A DNA stretch of 64,000 nt, from the NCBI GenBank assembly GCA_015075635.1, contig JABTUA010000002.1, forward strand, positions 682,001 through 746,000, read 5' to 3'. The stretch comes from Polyangiaceae bacterium (GTDB taxonomy: Bacteria > Myxococcota_A > Polyangia > Polyangiales > Polyangiaceae). A program made the translations under genes and the position numbers. Shown here piece after piece: positions 1-8,357 of this stretch; position 1 is the first letter of the stretch; the number at the start of each line of letters is the position of its first letter. A model generated the notes under the pieces. The model was not told the origin of the DNA. It ran no database searches and saw only the letters and a list, made by a program, of their open reading frames with translations.

Positions 1-787
1 GGTTGTTGGCCGCGCCAGCCACGATTTTGCAGCGCAGCTTGGGGATGGTCGTGTCGTTCAGCGCGCTGCCCAGCGCGCAGGGCGCGAGCACGTCGCACTC
101 GGCGCCGAAGAGCGTGTCGAGCCCGACGATGTCGGCGCCGAACTCGCGCGCCGCGCGCTCGCTCTTGAGCGGATCGACGTCCGCGACCGTCAGCTTCGCG
201 CCCAGCGAGTGGAGCTCCTTGCACAAGTAGTAGCCGACGTGGCCGATGCCCTGCACCGCGACGTGTAGGCCCTTGATGTCGTCGCGCTTCATCACGAACT
301 TCACCGCCGCCTCGATGCCGCGCCGCACGCCGAGCGCCGTGAACGGGCTGGGGTCGCCGGAGCCGCCGTTCTCCGGAGCAACGCCGGTCACGTGCTTGGT
401 CGAGGTGCGGATCACCTCCATGTCCTCGAGGCTCGTGCCGCTGTCCTCCGCGGTGATGTAGTGCCCGGCCAGCTCGTCCACGAAGGTCCCGAAGGCGCGG
501 AACAGTGCGCCGCGGTTGAAGTCCGTCCGGGGCTTGATGATCACGCTCTTGCCACCGCCGAGGGAGAGCCCCGTGATCGCCGCCTTGTAGGTCATGCCGC
601 GCGCCAGGCGCAGCGCGTCCACGATCGCGGCTTCCTCGTCGTCGTAGTGGATGAAGCGGCAGCCGCCGAGCGAGGGGCCGAGCCGCGTGTCGTGCACGGC
701 GATGATGGCGTTCATGCCCGTGCCGGCGTCGCGCTTCAGGTGGAGCTGGCCGTAGCCATATTGCGAGAGCAGATCGAAAACGCCCAT
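1..787 (-). CDS. Leucine dehydrogenase (Glu/Leu/Phe/Val dehydrogenase family), C-terminus off the left edge
   Basis: NAD-dependent oxidative deamination of leucine and other branched-chain amino acids to 2-oxoacids, cytoplasmic. About 262 residues are visible; the family is about 360, so roughly 100 C-terminal residues lie outside the window. The N-terminus MGVFDLLSQYGYGQL is typical of leucine dehydrogenase. Lys68 (RGMTYK) and Lys80 (LGGGK) fall at the family's substrate-binding and catalytic lysine positions. A Rossmann segment VQGIGHVGYYLC lies near residue 180. The ATG at 787 is preceded by a strong GGAGG about 7 nt upstream. Divergent from the SUMF1 lipoprotein gene. A phenylalanine dehydrogenase is less likely given the N-terminal match. 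Confidence 0.9.
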   Translation of the reverse strand, partial: MGVFDLLSQYGYGQLHLKRDAGTGMNAIIAVHDTRLGPSLGGCRFIHYDDEEAAIVDALRLARGMTYKAAITGLSLGGGKSVIIKPRTDFNRGALFRAFGTFVDELAGHYITAEDSGTSLEDMEVIRTSTKHVTGVAPENGGSGDPSPFTALGVRRGIEAAVKFVMKRDDIKGLHVAVQGIGHVGYYLCKELHSLGAKLTVADVDPLKSERAAREFGADIVGLDTLFGAECDVLAPCALGSALNDTTIPKLRCKIVAGAANN

Positions 788-908
788 GATTTTGCCTCCG
801 TCGAAGCGACGCGGGAGCCTAGCAAGAACCCCCTGCGAGCCGGCCGGGATTCGTCTGACGCTGGATTTTCGCGCGCACGAGCTTCGCCTTCGCGGCTATC
901 TTCGGCGC

Positions 909-1838
909 ATGCGCGTTCCCGGACTGGCCGTGGTTCTCCTCGCAGCGGTCGGCTCGGCGGGCTGCTTTCCAGACTACGAAGTCGGGGGAGGCAGCGGTGG
1001 CAATGGCGGTGGACCCGTGTACATCGGCGTGACCGGCGCGACCTTCGAAGACGACCTGGGCTCGGATCAGTTCCGGGTGCGTTTCACCAACTCCTTCCAG
1101 GTGGATCAATACGAGGTCACCGTGCAGCGCTTCCGGAACTGGCTCGACTCGGGAGGCACGCTGCCTTGCGACGGCTGCAGCCTGGACCCCGGCGGGCCGT
1201 ACGAGAAGACCATGATCTGGGACGCCGCGTGGAACGACTACGCGACTGACTCCCACTTCGCGACCGACAACCCGACCGGCACCTGCACCGCGCCCCCGCC
1301 CTACGCGCCGCCCACGACCTGGATGGTCGGCGAGCCACAGAACAACGACTACCCGATGACCTGCGTCTCGTGGTTCCAGGCCGCCGCGTTCTGCTTCTGG
1401 GAGGGCAATCGTCTGCTCACGCAGGCGGAGTGGATGTACGTGGCGACCAGCAGCGGCAAGCGCAAGACCGACTACCCCTGGGGCAACGAGCCGCCGACCT
1501 GCGACCGCGCCACGATCGCGGACTGCGACTTCCCGAAGAACGTCGGCGACGACACCTACGACGGGCGCACGCTGGACGGCGTGCAGGATCTGGCCGGAAG
1601 CGTCTACGAGTGGGTGTGGGACGCGACCTGGACCTCGGGCTCGCCGCCTTTGGACGTGGAGAACTACACGGGGCCCGCGCCGTCGGGCCCGGCGGAGGCC
1701 GTGCTCAGGGCGCGACGCGGCGGTGCGTTCATCAACGACTCGTCCTCGGATCACCTGAGGAACGACTTCGTCGAGCCGTTCGCCGCCGGTGAGTTCTACG
1801 CCGACGCCGGCTTCCGCTGCGCGCGCAGCGACTTCTGA
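909..1838 (+). CDS. Lipoprotein with SUMF1/formylglycine-generating-enzyme-like domain
   Basis: 309-residue exported protein. The ATG at 909 was chosen because it starts a lipoprotein signal peptide (MRVPGLAVVLLAAVGSAGC); the open frame runs further upstream without a signal. After a short Gly-rich linker, residues of about 40-309 show the FGE-sulfatase fold pattern: VSWFQAAAFC, the acidic NRLLTQAEWMYVA segment, YPWG, DLAGSVYEWVWD, RRGGAF and a C-terminal GFRCAR. True FGE converts sulfatase Cys to formylglycine using two active-site cysteines; whether this member is catalytic cannot be told, and many myxobacterial copies are non-enzymatic surface proteins. Its stop is 1 nt from the convergent TPR gene. 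Confidence 0.82.
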   Translation: MRVPGLAVVLLAAVGSAGCFPDYEVGGGSGGNGGGPVYIGVTGATFEDDLGSDQFRVRFTNSFQVDQYEVTVQRFRNWLDSGGTLPCDGCSLDPGGPYEKTMIWDAAWNDYATDSHFATDNPTGTCTAPPPYAPPTTWMVGEPQNNDYPMTCVSWFQAAAFCFWEGNRLLTQAEWMYVATSSGKRKTDYPWGNEPPTCDRATIADCDFPKNVGDDTYDGRTLDGVQDLAGSVYEWVWDATWTSGSPPLDVENYTGPAPSGPAEAVLRARRGGAFINDSSSDHLRNDFVEPFAAGEFYADAGFRCARSDF

Positions 1839-1839
1839 G

Positions 1840-2847
1840 TCAGAACCGCCCGCTCAGCACTGCGCCCGCGACTCCCGGGCCGAGCGCGGGAGCGACGCGG
1901 GTTGATGCAGCCTTCTCCTGCCCCGAGCCGGACAGGAGCAGGTAGCCGCCGGTGGCTATTGCTGCGGCGCCGACGCCCCAGAACGCGATGCCGAGGGTCG
2001 TGTAGGTCTTGCCCTTGTTCTCCAGATCGTCCACGTCGGACTCGCGCTCCGCCGGGCAGGCGTCCTGCTCGGGACAGATCGCGTCCAGCGAGTCGATCTG
2101 ATCGCCGCGCAGCTTCCACATGAAGAAGCCGCCGGCGGTCACGAGGACGCCGCCGCCGATCACGAGCCAGGGCACGATGGACGATCCGGGTTTCGTCTCC
2201 ACTGGCGGCTGAGGGTGGTCCTCCGGCGCGTTCGGCGCTGGTGCGGCGGGCGGTGGAGTCGGAGTCGCGGGCGGCGCCTCCGCGCTCGGCGCTTCGAGCT
2301 CCACTCGGCTCTTGGCCCCCTCGCTGGCCTTGAAGCTCTGCTTGACCTTGGTGCCGGCGAAGTCAGCGACGAGCTCGTGCTGACCCGGGTTCACCGGGAT
2401 GGGCGCCTCCAGCGCCGCGCTCGAGAGCGCGTTGCCGTCCAGGGTCATGCTGCTCGGCTTGGTCGTCCCCTTGACGTTGATCTCCAGCATGGGCACCCGC
2501 GGACGGAGCGCCCTGAGCTCGCTCTCCGACGCAGACTCGACCTGGGCGTTGCCCTCGGCCTTGGCGCTCTCGGCAGCTCGCTCGAAGCTGACGATGGCCT
2601 CGACCAGCGCGCCGGTCTTGGCCTCGCAGAGGCCGACGTGGAACAGGATCTGCGGCGTCTTCTTCACCGCGGCCGCGCGCCGGAAGCGCTCGAGGGCTTC
2701 GGCGAACTGCGACTTCTCCTCCAGCGCCAGCCCCTCGGTGAACCACTGCTTGGCGGCGGCGATCTCGGAGGCGCTCTGCGCGCGAGCGGGGCCGAGGCTC
2801 CCGACCAGGAGGCCGAAACCGAGGAGCGCTGCAGCGAAATGGCGCAT
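1840..2847 (-). CDS. Exported TPR protein with PEGA-like domain and C-terminal two-TM hairpin
   Basis: 335 residues. Signal peptide about 1-23 (ending ARAQ), TPR-type helical repeats about 25-115 (EALERFRRAAAVKKTPQI, AIVSFERAAESAKAEG), then a beta-rich PEGA-like segment about 120-190 (SMTLDGNALSS ... VNPGQHELVADF), a Pro/Ala-rich linker, one TM (VPWLVIGGGVLVTAGGFFMW), a polar loop with two Cys (AICPEQDACP), and a second TM. The same architecture recurs at 17959-19014 and, without TPRs, at 34171-35346, so these appear to be paralogs. Function unknown; probably an envelope scaffold. Divergent from the kinase gene at 2892 with 44 nt between. Confidence 0.8.
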   Translation of the reverse strand: MRHFAAALLGFGLLVGSLGPARAQSASEIAAAKQWFTEGLALEEKSQFAEALERFRRAAAVKKTPQILFHVGLCEAKTGALVEAIVSFERAAESAKAEGNAQVESASESELRALRPRVPMLEINVKGTTKPSSMTLDGNALSSAALEAPIPVNPGQHELVADFAGTKVKQSFKASEGAKSRVELEAPSAEAPPATPTPPPAAPAPNAPEDHPQPPVETKPGSSIVPWLVIGGGVLVTAGGFFMWKLRGDQIDSLDAICPEQDACPAERESDVDDLENKGKTYTTLGIAFWGVGAAAIATGGYLLLSGSGQEKAASTRVAPALGPGVAGAVLSGRF

Positions 2848-2891
2848 GCCCCGGAGCTTAGCGGAACCGGCCGCGGCATTCTGCGCTAGAT

Positions 2892-4346
2892 TTGCCCGCG
2901 GTGAACGTCGGGGCCATCGTCGCAGGCAAGTACCGGATCCTTCGCAAGCTGGGCGAGGGTGGGATGGGTAGCGTGTGGCTGGCCAAGAACGAGGTCACCG
3001 AGCGCGAGCTCGCCATCAAGTTCCTGCACGAGACCTCCGATCGCCCGCACACCGCCGACCAGCTGAGCCGCTTCTTTCAGGAAGCCCGCGTCGCCGGCAA
3101 GCTCCGCCACCCCAGCATCGTCGAGATCTTCGACGCCGGCACGGAGCCCACGCTCAAGAACGCGCCCTACCTGGTGATGGAGCTGCTCGACGGCATCGGT
3201 CTCGAGCAAGCCATCCAGCGGGCCAGCGCCCTGCCGCTGGGCATCTCCCTCGAGATCATGGCCGACGTGTGCCGCGCGCTCGCGCTCGCCCACGACAAGG
3301 GCATCATCCACCGCGACCTCAAGCCATCGAACGTGTACCTGCACAAGTCCGGGTCCGGTGCCCTGGTGCCCAAGGTGCTCGACTTCGGCATCAGCAAGGT
3401 GCTGGTGGACGAGAGCACAGGCAAGCAGGTGACCGGGATGACGCGCACCGGCGCCGTGCTCGGCTCGCCGCTCTACATGAGCCCCGAGCAGGCCGCCGGA
3501 GACAAGAGCATCGACGCGCGCAGCGACGTGCACGCGCTCGGGGTCTTGCTCTGGGAGTGCCTGGTCGGGCGACCGCCGTTCATCGCCGACACCTATGGGC
3601 TGCTCCTGGTGGAGATCATCCAGGGTGATCGCCCGAATCTCGGCAGCGTGTTGGCCGGCGTTCCGCCGGACGTCGCGGAGCTGGTAGGTCGAGCCATCGC
3701 GCGGGACCGCAACCTGCGGCAGCGTGACGCGGGTGTGCTGGCGAAGGAGCTGGAAGCAGCGCTCGAGCGGCTCGGTCACTCTCCCGTGCTGTCCACTCGG
3801 GACGGAGCCGAACGGTTCTTCGCGCTCGTGGGCGGAGAAGGGGCTAGTCGAGCGTTCGAAGGCACCACGACCACGGCTGCGCTGGAATTGCCTACGCCCG
3901 CACCAGAGGCACCGGCCCCCGCTCAGAGCGCCCAGCAGGACCCGCCGACGGCGCCTCTCCGCCCGCTCGACCAGGCGCCACCCGTGTCCCGGGTTCCCGG
4001 ACAGCGCTCGCCGCTGCCGCTCGCGGGCGTCGTTGCGGGGGTCGTCCTCCTGGCAGGAGCCGGCGTGTTCTTCGCGATGCGGTCGAGCCCGGAACAAGGC
4101 GCCCCCTCGGCCGAGCCGGCTGGGCCGGCGACCGCCGGAGCGGTGGCGACGGCGACGGCGTCACCCGAACCCAGCGTCGCGCCGCTGCTCTCTGCACAGG
4201 CGCCGCCTCCCAGCGCCGGCGTCGTCGAGCCTCCGCCCAAGAAGCCGGCCGTGGTGGCTGCGAAGCCGAGGCCGCCGGAGGCGCAGCCCAAGCCAAAGCC
4301 GACCGCGCCCCCGGTACACCACGGCGTGACCAGCTCCGGGCTGTGA
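2892..4346 (+). CDS. Transmembrane Ser/Thr protein kinase (Hanks type)
   Basis: 484 residues. Kinase domain about 14-280: P-loop LGEGGMGSV (20-28), VAIK lysine K43 (AIKF), HRD at 140-142 (HRDLKPSN), DFG at 164-166 and MSPEQ, so all catalytic residues are present. A Pro/Ala-rich juxtamembrane stretch leads to one TM at about 375-395 (LAGVVAGVVLLAGAGVFFAM) and a Pro/Ala-rich extracytoplasmic tail ending HHGVTSSGL. Phosphorylates Ser/Thr of unknown cytoplasmic partners. The frame opens with TTG at 2892; GTG at 2901 is an alternative, and neither has a clear ribosome-binding site. Divergently paired with the TPR/PEGA gene at 1840-2847. Confidence 0.93.
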   Translation: MPAVNVGAIVAGKYRILRKLGEGGMGSVWLAKNEVTERELAIKFLHETSDRPHTADQLSRFFQEARVAGKLRHPSIVEIFDAGTEPTLKNAPYLVMELLDGIGLEQAIQRASALPLGISLEIMADVCRALALAHDKGIIHRDLKPSNVYLHKSGSGALVPKVLDFGISKVLVDESTGKQVTGMTRTGAVLGSPLYMSPEQAAGDKSIDARSDVHALGVLLWECLVGRPPFIADTYGLLLVEIIQGDRPNLGSVLAGVPPDVAELVGRAIARDRNLRQRDAGVLAKELEAALERLGHSPVLSTRDGAERFFALVGGEGASRAFEGTTTTAALELPTPAPEAPAPAQSAQQDPPTAPLRPLDQAPPVSRVPGQRSPLPLAGVVAGVVLLAGAGVFFAMRSSPEQGAPSAEPAGPATAGAVATATASPEPSVAPLLSAQAPPPSAGVVEPPPKKPAVVAAKPRPPEAQPKPKPTAPPVHHGVTSSGL

Positions 4347-4355
4347 CTCACGGGC

Positions 4356-4853
4356 TCACGGCACGTTCGCGAGCTCCTCCGCCAGACAATCGATCGCCGG
4401 GCTCCGCCTGCGCCGCTCGATGCAGGCGCGGTAGCTCGTCGCACGACGATGCCCGATCGCCGATTGCTCGGAGTGTGCGTAGTCGTCGATGAGCTCTCGC
4501 GCAGCGTCCAGCTCATCGAGGCGCTCCAGACACACGGCCATCAGGAACAAGGTAGCGTTGGTGCAGGAGCCGGCGTAGGACTCGCGGAACGCCGCGAGCG
4601 CCTCCTCGAAGCGCCGGTCCCGGAGCGCGACGGTCCCGCGAGAGCGCGCCGCGGCCGCATGCTCGACGCCCTCGGGCGTGTCGTCCCTGACGCAGGGTTC
4701 GTCGTGGGTGCGAGCCCGCACCCGGGCCGGGGTCTCTGCGGCGTCACTCCCGGGAGGCGGCGGCGGCACGACCAGCGCAGTCGTCGGAGCGGCCTGGGGT
4801 GTCCCGGCGCACCCGGTCGCGACGATCAGTGCGAACGCACCCAACCAGCGCAT
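4356..4853 (-). CDS. Lipoprotein with TPR-like helical segment
   Basis: 165 residues. Lipoprotein signal MRWLGAFALIVATGC, a Pro-rich linker (VVPPPPPG), then a helical region about 70-135 with TPR character (AALRDRRFEEALAAF, LFLMAVCLERLDELDAA). Several Cys (PCVRDD, GSCTNA, YRACIE, IDCLAEE) suggest disulfides in the periplasm. No enzymatic motif. Convergent with the kinase gene 9 nt away and divergent from the Cys-repeat lipoprotein, with 32 nt between the starts. Confidence 0.75.
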   Translation of the reverse strand: MRWLGAFALIVATGCAGTPQAAPTTALVVPPPPPGSDAAETPARVRARTHDEPCVRDDTPEGVEHAAAARSRGTVALRDRRFEEALAAFRESYAGSCTNATLFLMAVCLERLDELDAARELIDDYAHSEQSAIGHRRATSYRACIERRRRSPAIDCLAEELANVP

Positions 4854-4885
4854 CGACCCGGACTCTAGCTTATGCTGCGAGCGTC

Positions 4886-5311
4886 ATGGCTCGGACCCTG
4901 CTCGTCGTCGTGCTGGCCCTGGGCTGCAGCTCGAACGAGAGCCAGCCCGCCGCGGCGAGCGGCGGAGCGAGCGGCAGCGGTGGCCTGGACGCAGGCGACG
5001 ACGCCGCCGAAGCAGGCGGCGACGCCGCCGACGCCAGCGCCCCGAGCTGCGGCACCTGCGTCGGCGTGTGCATCAAGGCGGGCTACACCGGCTTCAGCGG
5101 GAGCTGCGACGAGAAGGACTGCGTGTGCGCCGACTGCGCGGGCTGCGTCGAGAGCTGTCAGAAGGACGGCTTCAGCGGCTTCAAAGGCGTGTGCAGCGAC
5201 GCCGGCTGCACCTGTGCGGACAAGTGCGGCAACTGCCCGAGCATGTGCCTGGACGCCGGCTTCGACGTCTGGAGCGGCGTGTGCGACGACAAGACCTGCT
5301 ACTGCAACTGA
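4886..5311 (+). CDS. Small lipoprotein with three tandem Cys-rich repeats
   Basis: 141 residues. ATG at 4886 chosen because it starts a lipoprotein signal (MARTLLVVVLALGC). After a Gly/Ala/Asp-rich linker, residues of about 55-141 hold three repeats of about 30 residues with the pattern C-x2-C-x3-C-x3-G(F/Y)-x2-(F/W)SG-x-C-x4-C-x-C (compare GYTGFSGSCDEKDCVC, GFSGFKGVCSDAGCTC, GFDVWSGVCDDKTCYC). The regular spacing suggests a disulfide-stabilised surface module. I do not recognise the family. Its 3' end overlaps the 3' end of the convergent acyl-CoA synthetase gene by 13 nt. Confidence 0.78.
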   Translation: MARTLLVVVLALGCSSNESQPAAASGGASGSGGLDAGDDAAEAGGDAADASAPSCGTCVGVCIKAGYTGFSGSCDEKDCVCADCAGCVESCQKDGFSGFKGVCSDAGCTCADKCGNCPSMCLDAGFDVWSGVCDDKTCYCN

Positions 5312-6828
5312 GCCAGCAGCTTGGCGAGCTCGGGCTTCACCACCTTGCCCACGGGGTTGCGCGGGAAGTCGGCGAGCACGACGACGCGCTTCGGCACCTT
5401 GTAGGACGCGATGCGCGACTTCGCCCAGGCGCGTAGCGCTTCGCCTTCCAGCTCCTCACGCCGCCCTTCCCGGGCGATCACCGCCGCGACGGCGATTTCC
5501 CCCCAGGTCTCGTCCGGCAGACCGACCACGGCCACGTCCGCGACGGCGTCGTGCTCGCGCAGCACCTCCTCGATCTCGAGCGCCGAGAGCTTGTAGCCAC
5601 CGCTCTTCAGGATGTCCACGGAGGTGCGCCCCAAGATCTTCACGTAGCCGTGCTCGAGAAAGGTGGCTGTGTCGCCGCTCCGGAACCAGCCGTCAACGAA
5701 CGCCTCGCGCGTGGCCTCCGGGTTGTCGTCGTAGCCCAGGAACACGCTCGGCCCCTTCAGCCAGATCTCGCCGGGCTCGCCCGGGCCGACGTCGCTGCCG
5801 TCCTCTTTGACGATGCGGAGCGACATGCCGGGGAGCACCGGCCCGGCGCTGCCGGGCACGCGCTCGCCGTCCACGGGGTTGCTGCTGCCGACGCCGATCT
5901 CCGTCATGCCGAAGCGCTCGAGCGGGTAGCGTCCGGTGAGCTCCCGGAACCGCTCGCCCACCGTCGCCGGCAGCGCCGCCGAGCCGCTGGTCACCAGGCG
6001 GAGCGCTCCGGCGTGCGAGGCCCAGCGCGCCCGCGTCTCGGGGTCCGCCGCGTCGAAGGCGTCGAGCAGCTTCTTGTGCATGGTGGGCACGCCCATCAGC
6101 ACGCTGGCTCGCGCCATCTCCTCCCACAGGCGCGGGCCGTCGAACTTCTCCAGCATGCGCGTGGTGCTGCCGGCCAGGAGCGAGGTGAGCAGGGCGATGC
6201 CGAGCCCGTGCAGGTGGTGCAGCGGCAGACAGTGCAGGAGCACGTCGGCGGCGGACCAGTGCCAGGCTTCGCCGAGCAGGCGCGCCGTGGCCTCGAGGTT
6301 GCCCTGGGAGATCAGCGCGCCCTTCGGCCTGCCGGTGGTGCCGCTGGTATAGAGGATGACCGCGACGTCGTCCGCCCGGGTGTCGGCGAGCGCTGGTGGG
6401 AGTCGGCTCTCGCGCAGCGCCTCGATCGCGAGCACGGGTAGCGCGCCCGCCCAAGGGGCGACTCGGGCGGCGGTGTCCGCGCTGACCACGATGGCCGCGG
6501 CGCGACTGACCTCGACGAACCACGCCTGCTCGGCCTCCGGGTGCAGGTGCGAGAGAGGAACCGCGACGGCGTCCGCGGCGATGATGCCCAGGAAGGCCTC
6601 GACCCAACCCGAGCCCTGGGTCACCAGCATCGCCACGCGCTTGCCGCCGAGGCCACGCGCTCTGAGCTCCGCGGCCACGCGCGCCACGCGCTCGCCCAGG
6701 AGCGCGAAGGACACGCGCTCTCGGTCGTCGATGATGGCGGGGTGCTCGGCGCGCTCGCGCGCGAGCTCGGCGAAGCGGTGGACCAGCGGGCTCTCGGACA
6801 AGCCCCGGCATCCTTCCACGAGGCTCAC
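5299..6828 (-). CDS. Acyl-CoA synthetase, malonyl-/methylmalonyl-CoA synthetase (MatB/ACSF3)-like
   Basis: 509 residues, ANL superfamily. AMP-binding P-loop YTSGTTGRPKG near residue 165, the A5 motif ERFGMTEIGVG, the hinge region GYVKILGRTSVDILKSGGYK, and the catalytic A10 lysine in PRNPVGKVVK near the end. LKSGGYKLSALEIEE is the pattern seen in MatB/ACSF3 enzymes, which make malonyl- or methylmalonyl-CoA from the free acid, but substrate is inferred. The GTG start (6828) overlaps the TGA (6827-6825) of an esterase remnant, showing the gene was once translationally coupled to an esterase. See the pseudogene entries at 6825 and 8180. Confidence 0.88.
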   Translation of the reverse strand: MSLVEGCRGLSESPLVHRFAELARERAEHPAIIDDRERVSFALLGERVARVAAELRARGLGGKRVAMLVTQGSGWVEAFLGIIAADAVAVPLSHLHPEAEQAWFVEVSRAAAIVVSADTAARVAPWAGALPVLAIEALRESRLPPALADTRADDVAVILYTSGTTGRPKGALISQGNLEATARLLGEAWHWSAADVLLHCLPLHHLHGLGIALLTSLLAGSTTRMLEKFDGPRLWEEMARASVLMGVPTMHKKLLDAFDAADPETRARWASHAGALRLVTSGSAALPATVGERFRELTGRYPLERFGMTEIGVGSSNPVDGERVPGSAGPVLPGMSLRIVKEDGSDVGPGEPGEIWLKGPSVFLGYDDNPEATREAFVDGWFRSGDTATFLEHGYVKILGRTSVDILKSGGYKLSALEIEEVLREHDAVADVAVVGLPDETWGEIAVAAVIAREGRREELEGEALRAWAKSRIASYKVPKRVVVLADFPRNPVGKVVKPELAKLLAQLQ

Positions 6829-6867
6829 CTCTTGGCGAGACGGCGCTCGTGCCAGAGGAGCAGCTCC
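6821..6867. repeat. Direct repeat copy 1 spanning the esterase-end/matB-start junction
   Basis: About 47 bp matching 8311-8357 with only a handful of mismatches; both copies contain cttggcgagacggcgctcgt. It covers the last codons of an esterase and the first codons of a matB-like gene. It is best explained as the footprint of an ancestral tandem duplication of an esterase-matB gene pair. Confidence 0.85.
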
Positions 6868-6890
6868 CGCGCGCGGCCGCCAGGCGTCGG
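6825..6890 (-). pseudogene. C-terminal remnant of a second esterase gene
   Basis: On the minus strand the last codons before the TGA at 6827-6825 read ELLLWHERRLAKR. This is nearly identical to EMLLWHERRLAKK at the end of the intact esterase (8315-9202). A little further upstream only scattered identity remains (a GP pair), and nothing recognisable as esterase is seen between about 6890 and 7038. The fragment abuts the matB-like start with the same GTGA overlap implied at the other copy. Confidence 0.8.
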
Positions 6891-7038
6891 ACCGGGCGCG
6901 GGTCTTGCGCCATGGCTCGCGCGCAAGGGACTTCGGAGATCACGCCGGGCGTGCGGCGCCGAGCATCGACGGCGGCGCCCGGAGCTCGGCGGCCCGTACC
7001 GAGTCGTCGCCGGCAACTCCCGCACGCTGGAGGCGCCG

Positions 7039-7575
7039 CTACTTGCCGGGGAAGGGTCGCAGCGACTTGCACACCTCGATCGCCGCGGCCGACGGGGTGG
7101 TGTTCGACGTGCTGCACATGATCGCCTTGCCGTTCGGCGCCTTGGCGGTCGCGGAGACCGTCTTCGTCCCGCCGTTGCTGGTGAACCACCACTTGCCGCT
7201 CTGGCCCGGCGTCGAGCCGCTCGCCTCGAGCTTCGCGCTTCCCAATTCTTCGTCCGACGCGAGCTGTTCCTCGTAAGTCTTGAAGTTGCTGTTCTTGAAC
7301 CCGACGGTGAGGGTGACGCCGTCGCCCATGTCCGGCCCGTCGATGTTGATCAGCTCCGAGTAGAGCTCGCTCTTCTGAATCGTCCCTTTGACTTCGTAGC
7401 CCTTCGGAAGGGTGATGCAGAGCTGCTTGTCCGGGTCGCCGTAGTCCGTGCCACAGCCGCTCTCCGTCTTCTCGGCCGGTTTGGCCTGCTCACCGGCCTT
7501 CTCCTTGTTGCACGCGACGGTGAGCGAGGCAGACAGGAGAGCAGGGACGAGGCCGATTATTCTGAGTTGGAGCAT
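7039..7575 (-). CDS. Lipoprotein of unknown function
   Basis: 178 residues. Lipoprotein signal with a good lipobox (LTVAC at 18-22), followed by a Lys/Glu-rich linker and a compact region of mixed hydrophobic and polar residues (PDKQLCITLPKGYEVKG, MGDGVTLTVGFKNSNFKTYEEQL, GKWWFTSNGGTKTVSATAKAPNG, CSTSNTTPSAAAIEVCKSL) suggesting a beta-rich periplasmic domain. No family recognised. It lies between the esterase remnant and the benzoate-CoA-ligase remnant and is the only apparently intact gene in that decayed stretch. Confidence 0.75.
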   Translation of the reverse strand: MLQLRIIGLVPALLSASLTVACNKEKAGEQAKPAEKTESGCGTDYGDPDKQLCITLPKGYEVKGTIQKSELYSELINIDGPDMGDGVTLTVGFKNSNFKTYEEQLASDEELGSAKLEASGSTPGQSGKWWFTSNGGTKTVSATAKAPNGKAIMCSTSNTTPSAAAIEVCKSLRPFPGK

Positions 7576-7677
7576 GCGCGCGAGCGTACCTAGTCACGAC
7601 GCGGACATCAACGCTCGCACGGCGATGCGGCGCGAGCAACGTGGACCGGGAGTCCGCGCGAGCGCCCTCGAACCGGG

Positions 7678-8141
7678 TCAGGCCAGCCGCCCGGCTTCGC
7701 GCTCGCGCAGCTTGTAGCGCTGGACCTTGCCAGCGGCTGTCTTGGGCAAGTCGGCGACGAGCTCGATGAAGCGCGGATACTTGTAGGGCGCGAGGCGCTC
7801 CTTCACGGCGGCCTGAGTGTACGACGCCTTTGGGGCGACCGGTCGAGCCGGACGAGCAGAGCCAGAACGCTGGATCGTCGGCGTACAGGGCGCCCAGGAA
7901 GCACACCGGCCAGTCGTTGCAGTCCTGCATCAAGAGCAGCACGCGCTCCTCGCGTCGGATGCCCAGGTAGCGCAGCCCGGCAGCAAGACGGCGAACGCGC
8001 TCATCCGGCGTGCCGTAGCCGAGCGTGCCCAGGTCGTCAGCGAACGCGATCTTGGAGGCCCGCGCGGTATTCTGGTCGAGCAAATGCCTGGCGAAGTTGA
8101 ACCGCGCCCGGGGGGGCCTCGACCACGGGCGGATCGGTCAT
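7678..8141 (-). pseudogene. Decayed benzoate-CoA ligase-like gene (N-terminus, P-loop and C-terminus only)
   Basis: Reading the minus strand: the start MTDPPVVEAPP, then a shift of frame at a run of seven G (8110-8116) into RFNFARHLLDQNTARA and on to [16 protein letters not shown]. It then jumps directly to [18 protein letters not shown] and VVHS, where a full gene has well over 100 residues between. It jumps again, with a frame change, to [20 protein letters not shown] and [14 protein letters not shown], ending at TGA 7680-7678. These are the ends and P-loop of benzoate/4-hydroxybenzoate-CoA ligases (ANL superfamily, usually over 500 residues). At least two internal deletions and two frame changes make it non-functional. 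Confidence 0.88.
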
Positions 8142-8179
8142 GGCTCCAGGGAGCCTCACACCGGCCCAAGCGAAGCCCG

Positions 8180-8317
8180 CGCCGCCGTTGCAGGGGAGAC
8201 GCGGCCAGTCGGATCGCGGTCATGCCGAAGCGCCCGAGCGGATGGCGGACGGAGGCTCCCGGGAGCGCTCGCCCAGCGTCGCCGGGAGGGCCGCTGTGTC
8301 GCTGGTCAACAGGCTCA
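8180..8317 (-). pseudogene. Internal fragment of a second matB-like gene
   Basis: Directly after the esterase stop (8317-8315), the minus strand reads GTG AGC CTG, matching the first codons of the intact matB-like gene. It then joins at once to TSDTAALPATLGERSREP, which corresponds to TSGSAALPATVGERFREL deep inside that gene. A frame change follows and then HPLGRFGMTAI, matching YPLERFGMTEI. The start has therefore been fused to the middle by a large deletion, and the rest is gone. Together with 6825-6890 this shows reciprocal loss after tandem duplication. Confidence 0.82.
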
Positions 8318-8357
8318 CTTCTTGGCGAGACGGCGCTCGTGCCAGAGCAGCATCTCC
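8311..8357. repeat. Direct repeat copy 2, partner of 6821-6867
   Basis: Second copy of the esterase/matB junction sequence, here at the true end of the intact esterase gene. Differences from copy 1 are few and scattered. Confidence 0.85.
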
